From Nitrososphaerales archaeon TH5888 (lineage in GTDB: Archaea; Thermoproteota; Nitrososphaeria; Nitrososphaerales; Nitrososphaeraceae), in assembly GCA_014523595.1 (NCBI GenBank), contig JAATVN010000021.1, forward strand, positions 1 through 5,340: DNA of 5,340 nt. The letters run 5' to 3'. Numbering within the stretch: the stretch's first letter is position 1; the number at the start of each line of letters is the position of its first letter. Below, piece by piece: positions 1 through 5,171 of this stretch. The notes below the pieces were generated by a model, which saw nothing but the letters and a program-made list of their open reading frames with translations, made no database searches and was not told the origin of the DNA. The position numbers were made by a program, and so were the translations under genes.

Positions 1-292
1 CACATTCAATCGTTGATGTATCCAATTCGGAGATTTTAGTGTAACAGGCCAATCTAGGAATCCCGTTAATTTTCATCCCACACGAACCACATGATGCCAT
101 CCTACAAGAATATCTGATGGCAACACTCGGATCGATGTAACTTTTTGCATACAATAATGCATCCAATACCGTAGTCCATCTTTTGTATGGCACTTCAAAA
201 TTGTCATAATGTGATCCTGTTTTTTGTCCCCTATTTTCTCTATATACTTTTAGTGTTATCGTCTCTTCGTTTTTATTCTCAGTATTACTCAA
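1..292 (-). CDS. sdhB: Succinate dehydrogenase iron-sulfur subunit, 3' end outside window
   Basis: Iron-sulfur subunit of complex II, which passes electrons from the FAD of SdhA through [2Fe-2S], [4Fe-4S] and [3Fe-4S] centres to membrane quinone. Only the first 97 residues are in the window. They form the plant-ferredoxin-like domain, with the [2Fe-2S] ligands at Cys63, Cys68, Cys71 and Cys83 in the motif CRMASCGSCG followed by INGIPRLAC. This pattern is diagnostic of SdhB/FrdB. The C-terminal domain that carries the other two clusters lies beyond base 1, so the SDH subtype (classical or type E) cannot be read from it. The start is taken as TTG at 292-290: between the preceding in-frame stop (304-302) and the conserved LKVYRENRG segment there is no ATG, and the next possible start, a GTG at residue 34, would remove part of the domain. 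The gene follows sdhD after 9 bases, in the same frame, and is the last visible gene of the operon. Confidence 0.95.
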   Translation of the reverse strand, partial: MSNTENKNEETITLKVYRENRGQKTGSHYDNFEVPYKRWTTVLDALLYAKSYIDPSVAIRYSCRMASCGSCGMKINGIPRLACYTKISELDTSTIEC

Positions 293-300
293 TATTATAA

Positions 301-305
301 ATCAC
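301..305 (-). promoter_or_regulatory. Weak ribosome binding site for sdhB
   Basis: The minus strand reads GTGAT here, which matches part of the usual archaeal anti-Shine-Dalgarno complement (AGGAGGTGATC). It lies 8 bases before the TTG of sdhB and includes the TGA stop of sdhD. The spacing supports the TTG at 292 as start, but a five-base match in AT-rich DNA is weak. Re-initiation by ribosomes that finish sdhD is an equally good explanation. Confidence 0.35.
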
Positions 306-658
306 AATCCATTTGCCAATATTATTGTTCTAGTTCCAAAAGCAATGAGCGCAATCATTGCAGAAATGGTGACAACTGTAACCATATTTTCCCAGCGTTT
401 GGTCTGTCTTAGTTCCAGCAATATTATTCTCATACCATTAAAACCATGAAGGGAAATCAATACAAGGATTGACTCGAGGATGAGAACATAAATGATATTC
501 TTGTAATTTGCAATAATGTAATCGTATTCAAGACTCAATTCAAATGGAACTATGAGCCTCATGAGAATATGGATAGCAACCACAAAAATTGCAGCAATAC
601 CTGTAATGTAATGAATCTTCATTATCTGACTTTCTTTTAGCACTCTGTGACTTTCCAT
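302..658 (-). CDS. sdhD: Succinate dehydrogenase membrane anchor subunit SdhD
   Basis: Small integral membrane subunit (118 aa) that, with SdhC, anchors complex II and forms the haem b and quinone sites. Three hydrophobic segments are visible at about residues 15-37, 55-77 and 92-115, the usual SdhD layout. His71 in the motif HGFNGMRIILLE sits where E. coli SdhD has its haem-ligand-region His71 (HAWIGMW), and this HGxxGxR motif is typical of archaeal and other type A anchors. A second membrane histidine, His30, lies in the first helix. Assignment as SdhD rather than another anchor rests on this motif and on position between sdhC and sdhB, since anchor sequences diverge fast. The ATG at 658 is chosen because a good GGAG site precedes it by 7 bases; Met13 is a possible later start. 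It begins 2 bases after the sdhC stop. Confidence 0.88.
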   Translation of the reverse strand: MESHRVLKESQIMKIHYITGIAAIFVVAIHILMRLIVPFELSLEYDYIIANYKNIIYVLILESILVLISLHGFNGMRIILLELRQTKRWENMVTVVTISAMIALIAFGTRTIILANGL

Positions 659-660
659 GA

Positions 661-1107
661 TTACTCTCCAAACAAGATATTAAATCCATAGAACATTGCA
701 GCGGCAGATAGAATCAGGGCAATCCAAATGCCAGACTTTTGTCTATAATTTAACGATGAAGGACTATAAGGATAGTCGGGTCTACTAGGAGTCCCCAATC
801 CGATACCTGCATGAGTAAAGATTAGACGAATACCATTTGCGGAATGAAAAGTACTTGCGCCTATTACCATAATTAGGAACAGATGTCCCCACACTGTCTG
901 AGTTAGTTCTAAGAATGATTCCCACGCATTTTGGCCATTAACTATCGTACTAGTTTCATACACATGTCCAATGAAGTATATCAGAAGAAAGACCCCTGTT
1001 AATCTCTGAAACCAATAGGAAATACGTTCCCATCCATATCTTGTTGGATTGAGCCATCCCTTTAATCCTTCCAAATTATTGCGACTTGGCTGTTCGATCT
1101 CTTTCAT
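661..1107 (-). CDS. sdhC: Succinate dehydrogenase cytochrome b subunit SdhC
   Basis: Membrane cytochrome b subunit (148 aa) of complex II. It starts with a polar N-terminus holding NPTRYGWERISYWFQRLTG, whose SYWFQRLTG part corresponds to the HRxSG quinone-site motif of classical SdhC (Arg35 here, Ser30 nearby). Three membrane segments follow at about 36-54, 72-98 and 126-146. His88 in FHSANGIRLI matches the haem b ligand region of E. coli SdhC (His84, HxxxGIR). His48 in YFIGHVYETS is a second membrane histidine. The ATG at 1107-1105 overlaps the sdhA stop by one base (TGATG), the usual sign of translational coupling. The frame stays open upstream to 1158, but those 17 extra codons lie inside sdhA and carry no family similarity, so the coupled ATG is preferred. 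No strong Shine-Dalgarno is seen, as expected for a coupled gene. Confidence 0.92.
   Translation of the reverse strand: MKEIEQPSRNNLEGLKGWLNPTRYGWERISYWFQRLTGVFLLIYFIGHVYETSTIVNGQNAWESFLELTQTVWGHLFLIMVIGASTFHSANGIRLIFTHAGIGLGTPSRPDYPYSPSSLNYRQKSGIWIALILSAAAMFYGFNILFGE
666..669 (-). promoter_or_regulatory. Ribosome binding site for sdhD, inside the end of sdhC
   Basis: The minus strand has GGAG (continuing GGAGAG) 7 bases before the ATG at 658. It is the clearest Shine-Dalgarno match among the SDH genes. It lies within the last codons of sdhC and decides between the ATG at 658 and the in-frame ATG at codon 13. Confidence 0.6.
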
Positions 1108-2828
1108 CAGTATTTTCTCTCTGCTGGGACATACCTTGTTAATGTTACCGGATGCCATGAAAATTGAGGTCCATCATCGTCCTTATAGTATGCTAATGTG
1201 TGCTTTAAGAAATTAAGATCATCTCTATTAGGATAGTCCGTCCTGGAATGTGCACCTCTTGATTCTCGCCTGTTCAATGCACCTACAATTATTAATTCTC
1301 CTATTCTCAATAATGAATCTATCTCCATTACATTAATGAAATTTGTGTTATATTCCTTTGCGCTATCATCAACGTGTTTCCAAGTTAATTTTCTAAGCTC
1401 TCTAACTTTATTTAGACCCTCAACGAGGTCATTTTCATTCCTAAAAATATATGCCTTAACATCCATCAAATCAGTAAACTCCTTTCTAACATCATACGGG
1501 TTTACCTGACCCCTTCCCCTGAAAATCCCATCAAATATTCTCTTTTCTTCTACCCGAATCTTGTTATCTGCTATGTTAAGCGTCATGTCTTTTTTCTTCT
1601 CTGCATAATCAGCTGCCAATCTTCCCGTTATACTTCCCCAGACTAAACATTCAGAAGTAGAATTTGCTCCAAGTCGATTTGCTCCATGAAGACTGTTACA
1701 TGCAGCCTCACCCGCTGACCACAAGCCATTCATCTCCGTTTGACCGTCAATATTTGTGTGAATTCCACCCATCATGTAATGACATACTGGCCTTATCTCT
1801 ATGGGTTCACTTATTATATCAACACCTGAGAATTTGATACCTATCTCTCTAATCCCGGCTAATCTCTCCTTTACTCGCTCTTCTCCCAAATGCGTGAGAT
1901 CTAATTTGAGACAATCAACACCAGTTTCATGCTTAAATCCTCTTCCATTCTCGATTTCTTTTATCATTGATCTGGAAACTACGTCACGAGGAGCAAGTTC
2001 TAATTTTTCTGGTGCATAATTTTTCATAAATCTTTCACCCAGGTTATTAATAAGATAGCCTCCTTCTCCCCTGGCTCCTTCAGTTATAAGAATACCTGAT
2101 GGAAGAATTCCTGTAGGGTGGAATTGAACAAATTCCATATCCTTTAGCGCCAGACCAGATCTGTAAGCCATATCCAGACCGTCAGGAGTAGAAGAATACG
2201 CATAAGTTGAAAAACTGTAAAGCCTGCCAGCTCCACCAGTGGCAATAATACCAGAGTTAGATTTGAAAACATTGAAGTTGCCACTTTTCATCTCTATCGC
2301 AGTAACACCGGCAAAGTTATTGTTCCCATCATCTAGGATTGAAGTACAAAACCATTCATTGTAAAAGTGAATGTTATTATATTTTAAACACGTATCATAT
2401 AGTGTCTGCATTTCATAGAATCCGACTTTATCCTGTGCATATGTTGCCCTTGGGAAAGAATATCCTCCGAACTTCCTCTGATCAATCCTGCCGTCATCCC
2501 TTCTTGACCATGGCATTCCCCATTTGTCCAATTGATAAACTTCATTGGGTATTTCATGAGCATGTTTATCGGCAACATCCTGATCACAAAGAAAGTCACT
2601 ACCTCTGATAGTATCATAAATATGGGATTCAATGTTGTCACCCTCATCAGAGAACAGGACTGCCGCAGTTCCACCTTCAGCTGAAACGGAGTGTGAGCGC
2701 ATTACCTGAACTTTTGAAATAACTCCTATGTTCAGTCTCTCGTTTTTCATAGCACAGGAAATAGCAGCTCGTAATCCTGCCAAACCCGTGCCTATGATCA
2801 GGACATCATGTGAAATACGGTCTGTCAA
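1107..2828 (-). CDS. sdhA: Succinate dehydrogenase flavoprotein subunit
   Basis: Catalytic FAD subunit of complex II (573 aa, normal length), which oxidises succinate to fumarate in the TCA cycle. The N-terminal dinucleotide fold holds IIGTGLAGLRAA (residues 11-22). RSHSVSAEGGTAA (44-56) contains His46, the site of covalent FAD attachment. Active-site residues are all present: His237 in QFHPTG, Thr249-Glu250 in TEGARGEGG, the catalytic Arg281 in PRDVVSR, His350 in CHYMMGGI, and Arg385 in HGANRLGANS. The C-terminal helical domain (about 440-573) carries NRRESRGAHSRTDYP, typical of SdhA/FrdA. The start is TTG at 2828-2826: the only upstream in-frame codons run to a TGA at 2846-2844 without a start, and the next ATG (codon 27) would break the FAD fold. 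It is the first gene of the operon and overlaps sdhC by one base. Fumarate reductase is the alternative name from sequence alone; an aerobic lifestyle would favour SDH. Confidence 0.97.
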   Translation of the reverse strand: MTDRISHDVLIIGTGLAGLRAAISCAMKNERLNIGVISKVQVMRSHSVSAEGGTAAVLFSDEGDNIESHIYDTIRGSDFLCDQDVADKHAHEIPNEVYQLDKWGMPWSRRDDGRIDQRKFGGYSFPRATYAQDKVGFYEMQTLYDTCLKYNNIHFYNEWFCTSILDDGNNNFAGVTAIEMKSGNFNVFKSNSGIIATGGAGRLYSFSTYAYSSTPDGLDMAYRSGLALKDMEFVQFHPTGILPSGILITEGARGEGGYLINNLGERFMKNYAPEKLELAPRDVVSRSMIKEIENGRGFKHETGVDCLKLDLTHLGEERVKERLAGIREIGIKFSGVDIISEPIEIRPVCHYMMGGIHTNIDGQTEMNGLWSAGEAACNSLHGANRLGANSTSECLVWGSITGRLAADYAEKKKDMTLNIADNKIRVEEKRIFDGIFRGRGQVNPYDVRKEFTDLMDVKAYIFRNENDLVEGLNKVRELRKLTWKHVDDSAKEYNTNFINVMEIDSLLRIGELIIVGALNRRESRGAHSRTDYPNRDDLNFLKHTLAYYKDDDGPQFSWHPVTLTRYVPAERKY

Positions 2829-2851
2829 ATAATTATTGCAACCTCAACCAT
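2825..2851 (-). promoter_or_regulatory. Possible 8-codon upstream ORF coupled to sdhA
   Basis: The minus strand just ahead of sdhA has ATG, seven more sense codons (MVEVAIII) and a TGA that overlaps the TTG start of sdhA as TTGA. This is the same geometry as ATGA overlaps used for termination-reinitiation. It could help ribosomes load on a weak TTG start, or be chance: a very short ORF in AT-rich DNA is easily random, and only a too-close purine stretch (AAAGGA) precedes its ATG. Confidence 0.25.
2841..2845 (-). promoter_or_regulatory. Candidate ribosome binding site for sdhA
   Basis: The minus strand reads GAGGT, a five-base match to the archaeal anti-Shine-Dalgarno sequence. It ends 12 bases before the TTG at 2828, which is longer than the common 5-10 base spacing. 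It is the best site available and supports translation from the TTG on a leadered mRNA. Confidence 0.4.
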
Positions 2852-2880
2852 TATCCTTTACGTTGACGTCTGTATCTAGT

Positions 2881-2895
2881 AATAAATATATTATT
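2881..2895 (-). promoter_or_regulatory. Candidate TATA box for the sdhACDB operon
   Basis: The minus strand carries an AT block reading AATAATATATTTATT, preceded by a purine-rich run (AAAAAAG) that could serve as a BRE. With the usual archaeal distance of about 25-27 bases, transcription would start near 2861, giving a leader of about 33 bases that contains GAGGT. A second AT-rich site further up (CTATATTTTTTT, about 2908-2919) is an alternative. The region is so AT-rich that the exact box is uncertain. Confidence 0.4.
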
Positions 2896-2945
2896 CTTTT
2901 TTATTGGGAAAAAAATATAGAAATGAAATATGAAGGAAGACACAG

Positions 2946-2952
2946 TTTATTT
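2946..2952 (+). promoter_or_regulatory. Candidate TATA box for the 85-aa gene
   Basis: TTTATTT is centred about 27 bases ahead of the ATG at 2976. That is the spacing expected if transcription starts at or next to the ATG, giving a leaderless mRNA. No Shine-Dalgarno lies at a useful distance (GAGG at 2955-2958 is too far), which agrees with leaderless initiation. Confidence 0.35.
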
Positions 2953-2975
2953 GTGAGGAATCATTTTCATTAAAG

Positions 2976-3233
2976 ATGACCCTGAATTGTACTGGCAAGG
3001 TTCTTTTGACAACCAATACTTCAGATGATGGCATTGCGGAAGTTGCAAAAAAGAAATTGATAGAAAATGGCATTAACGAGTCACAGATAATGTTAGGACA
3101 TGACATTCAGGTGCTCGAAATAGATGATCTCTATGTTAGCTATGATCCACCGGATTTAGTTGTGCGAATCGTATATGATAAAAAGGAAAATGGTATGATA
3201 AAGATGAAAAATATCCGGATGATTAAGATTTAG
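2976..3233 (+). CDS. Small protein of unknown function (85 aa)
   Basis: I do not recognise this protein. It has 85 residues, is lysine- and isoleucine-rich, and shows no signal peptide, membrane segment or cysteine motif (one Cys, at residue 5). The pattern suggests a short N-terminal strand (KVLLTT), a helix (about residues 18-31, IAEVAKKKLIENG), then three strands (about 43-51, 60-67 and 74-84), so a compact alpha/beta fold is likely. Balanced composition, an ATG start, a TATA-like box at the correct distance and its fit between sdhA (divergent) and hisS (convergent) make it a likely real gene. The competing minus-strand frame across the same bases is rich in Phe, Ser and Cys and looks like a shadow. 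It ends with TAG 42 bases before the hisS stop; no clear T-run terminator for it is seen in that gap. Confidence 0.65.
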   Translation: MTLNCTGKVLLTTNTSDDGIAEVAKKKLIENGINESQIMLGHDIQVLEIDDLYVSYDPPDLVVRIVYDKKENGMIKMKNIRMIKI

Positions 3234-3275
3234 CGAAAATATAGACAATTAAACGAATAACTAAATGGAAGAACT

Positions 3276-4547
3276 TTAAATTATCTGATCCAAGTATTTT
3301 GCAATTTCAGTAATACTTTGCTTTTTTTCCTTTAATCCGGTTTTGATCGTAACAATACCTTTTTTGAATTCGTCAAGGCTCACTATTATGATTGCGAACG
3401 CATTCTTTAAGGAAGCCTCATGAAACTGTTTACTGATTGTCCTTCCGTTTATATCATAATCAGTAGAGTATCCGAGATCTCTTAAAATTGAAACTACTTC
3501 TAACGCTTGTTTTTTTTCCTTCTTCGAGTCATATGCGACATAAATCAGTGGTTTTTTTAATATTTTAGTAGATTTGTCCTTAATTGCAGATAATATCCTT
3601 TCCACTCCTCCAGCAGCACCGGTCGCAAACAAGTCCTTTCTTCCAAACGCCTCTGTCAATTTGTCATATCTACCACCACCTACCAGTGAACCTACTTGTG
3701 AAGAAAGTTCTTTAGCTTCAAATACCATGCCGGAATAATAATCAAGACCGCGTACAATCCTAAAGTCAACCATCGTGTTTTTTACCCGTCTAGATTTAAG
3801 CGAATCAATCAATTCCTGTAGATTGGCTGACGATTTAAATTCCATTAACTTATCATTATCCAATATTTTATCTGGTCGATCGGTAACAGAAACAAATTTG
3901 ATAAATTCTTGCAATTTGATAGAGTCGAGCTTTCCCGCATACTCGTTAATGATTTGATCTGAACTTTTTTTAGATAACTTATCAATAGCTCTCATCATCT
4001 CACTCTTCATAGAATTATTTGATATGCCTAGATATTTTGAGAGATACTCTTCTAATATTGATCTGTGATTTATCAAGATAACAAAATCAATTTTCAATTT
4101 ACTCAAAAATGATGAAACAAAGTCTATCACTTCTGCGTCGGCATCTACATCCTCGGATCCAAATATTTCAACGTCCCATTGATGAAAATATCTATACCTG
4201 CCAAGTTGTGGCTCGTCATAACGCCAGACACCTCCAAATGATGATAATTTTGCTGGAAGTTTAAGATCTCTCCGCAAAGAAACAAATCTTGACAGTCCGA
4301 TAGTTAGATCAAACCGTAATGCAATGTCTCTGCCTCCTTTATCTGTAAAACTATATGTATCTTGAATTATTGATGGCCCACTTTTCGCTTCAAGGGTAGA
4401 TAATAGTTCCAAAGTTGATGGTTCAATTTGATTAAAATCAAAGATTTCTGCAGTTTCGATAAATTTGTCTCTGATAAAGGAAATATTTCTTAATTCCTCA
4501 TATTGCAAATCCCTCATTCCTCTGGGAAGGTCTAACTTCACAATCAT
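3276..4547 (-). CDS. hisS: Histidyl-tRNA synthetase
   Basis: Class II aminoacyl-tRNA synthetase (423 aa, normal length) that charges tRNA-His with histidine in the cytoplasm. In order: the N-terminal LPRGMRDL (7-14); the catalytic-core segment ALRFDLTIGLSR (76-87), where the archaeal and eukaryotic-like RFDLT form is used; motif 2 from FGGVWRYDEPQ (104-114, ATP-binding Arg109) to HQWDVEIFG (122-130); an insertion domain (about 175-250); the histidine-specific RGLDYYSGMVFE (266-277); GGGRYDKL (290-297); and motif 3 ending in GGVERI (313-318, with the class-conserved Arg317). The C-terminal anticodon-binding domain spans about 330-423. The ATG at 4547 starts directly before the conserved first motif and an in-frame stop lies at 4562-4560, so this start is secure. 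HisZ, the catalytically dead paralogue, is unlikely because the RGLDYY motif and the C-terminal domain are intact. It is divergent from archease. Confidence 0.97.
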   Translation of the reverse strand: MIVKLDLPRGMRDLQYEELRNISFIRDKFIETAEIFDFNQIEPSTLELLSTLEAKSGPSIIQDTYSFTDKGGRDIALRFDLTIGLSRFVSLRRDLKLPAKLSSFGGVWRYDEPQLGRYRYFHQWDVEIFGSEDVDADAEVIDFVSSFLSKLKIDFVILINHRSILEEYLSKYLGISNNSMKSEMMRAIDKLSKKSSDQIINEYAGKLDSIKLQEFIKFVSVTDRPDKILDNDKLMEFKSSANLQELIDSLKSRRVKNTMVDFRIVRGLDYYSGMVFEAKELSSQVGSLVGGGRYDKLTEAFGRKDLFATGAAGGVERILSAIKDKSTKILKKPLIYVAYDSKKEKKQALEVVSILRDLGYSTDYDINGRTISKQFHEASLKNAFAIIIVSLDEFKKGIVTIKTGLKEKKQSITEIAKYLDQII

Positions 4548-4583
4548 GAGGATCGTGTGTCATCATTTAGATTTTGCGATTAG

Positions 4584-4595
4584 TTATAATAAAAC
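4584..4595. promoter_or_regulatory. Shared bidirectional TATA box between hisS and archease
   Basis: TTATAA at 4584-4589 is a perfect palindrome inside TTATAATAAAA. On the plus strand its centre is about 29 bases before the TTG at 4616, the archease start that best fits the family. On the minus strand (TTTTATTATAA) it predicts transcription near 4560, about 13 bases before the hisS ATG. Other nearby AT runs exist, so a second overlapping box for hisS is possible. Confidence 0.5.
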
Positions 4596-4615
4596 CTGGA
4601 CAAAAACAAAGATTA

Positions 4616-5044
4616 TTGTCTGGCGGTTTCAAATATCTTGAGCACATAACAGACGCATACATTGAGTCATGGGGCGACAGTTTGGAAGAAGCTTTTTCCT
4701 ACGCCGCCACAGCTACAATTAATGTAATGTTTGAAATCAAAAATGTCAGAGGAACAAGCAAGACTGATTTCCAAGTAGAGGGGGAAGATTATCTAGAATT
4801 ATTGTTCAACTGGCTAGAAAAAGTGCTTTTAGTTATTTCAATAGATAATCAAGTAATATCAAGTTTCGAAATAAAGATCTCCAAGCTGGATACAAAATAT
4901 CGTCTAACTGGATGGGGAATGGCTGAATCAATAGATATGTCAAAACACAATTACAGGACTGAAATAAAGGGCGTCACCTATCATGAAATGGAAGTTCTCC
5001 AGGAAGATGGTCAATACAAAGTCAGATTCATGCTAGATCTCTAA
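4616..5044 (+). CDS. Archease, RtcB RNA ligase cofactor
   Basis: Archease (142 aa from this start, the usual size) activates guanylylation and turnover of the RtcB RNA ligase that seals spliced tRNA exons. The N-terminal motif FKYLEHITDAYIESWGDSLE (5-24) matches the family pattern with the metal-site aspartate at Asp13. AFSYAATATINVMFE follows as the conserved helix. Near the C-terminus come GWGMAESID, the family-typical EIKGVTYHEMEV (116-127), and a terminal FMLDL with Asp141 at the conserved end position. The frame is open back to a TTG at 4574, which would add 14 residues. That longer form is less likely because those residues precede the family's normal start and because the TATA box (4584 on) lies downstream of 4574. 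No ATG or GTG start exists ahead of the conserved region. No Shine-Dalgarno is seen, so a leaderless or near-leaderless TTG start is inferred. It is divergent from hisS. Confidence 0.9.
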   Translation: MSGGFKYLEHITDAYIESWGDSLEEAFSYAATATINVMFEIKNVRGTSKTDFQVEGEDYLELLFNWLEKVLLVISIDNQVISSFEIKISKLDTKYRLTGWGMAESIDMSKHNYRTEIKGVTYHEMEVLQEDGQYKVRFMLDL

Positions 5045-5049
5045 GTAGA

Positions 5050-5093
5050 AACTAGATTCAAGATATTTTGATTAGAGACCTTTGATTCTAGTT
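5050..5093 (+). terminator. Inverted repeat after archease, possible terminator or mRNA end structure
   Basis: AACTAGATTCAA (5050-5061) pairs with TTGATTCTAGTT (5082-5093) with 11 of 12 bases matched and a 20-base loop. It begins 5 bases after the archease stop. A T-rich stretch (CTTTTGATTTTG, about 5107-5118) follows some distance away. Archaeal termination mostly relies on T-runs rather than hairpins, so it may instead protect the 3' end or be a protein site. Confidence 0.35.
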
Positions 5094-5138
5094 GATTATC
5101 TAACAACTTTTGATTTTGAAAATCAGTGCATTACAAGA

Positions 5139-5147
5139 TTTAAATAT
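5139..5147 (+). promoter_or_regulatory. TATA box for the thioredoxin gene
   Basis: TTTAAATAT is nearly the archaeal consensus TATA box (TTTAWATA). Its centre is about 29 bases before the ATG at 5172, so transcription should start at or within a few bases of that ATG. No Shine-Dalgarno lies between, which fits a leaderless mRNA. This is the clearest promoter in the window. Confidence 0.65.
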
Positions 5148-5171
5148 CAATTCCGATCATAAATTGTAACA

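Noticed and set aside
1108..1158. A 17-codon N-terminal extension of SdhC starting at an ATG at 1158
   Set aside because: It lies entirely inside sdhA, has no family similarity, and the TGATG overlap at 1107 gives a better coupled start.
1801..2019. Plus-strand open frame inside sdhA
   Set aside because: Antisense shadow of a gene with every catalytic motif intact; Ser/Pro/Leu-rich and no motif.
2339..2674. Plus- and minus-strand open frames overlapping sdhA
   Set aside because: Both are alternate frames of the conserved flavoprotein coding sequence, with His/Cys/Met-rich shadow composition.
2891..3106. Minus-strand 71-codon frame opposite the 85-aa gene
   Set aside because: Composition rich in Phe, Ser and Cys, no motif, and it would run through both divergent promoters; it looks like a shadow of the plus-strand gene.
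3234..3275. Possible bidirectional terminator or small RNA between the 85-aa gene and hisS
   Set aside because: Only 42 AT-rich bases with no clear hairpin or long T-run on either strand.
3775..3957. Plus-strand 60-codon frame inside hisS
   Set aside because: Antisense to the synthetase insertion domain, Ser/Leu/Asn-rich and without a promoter or binding site.
4574..4615. Longer archease beginning at TTG 4574
   Set aside because: The 14 extra residues precede the normal family start and the likely TATA box lies downstream of 4574.
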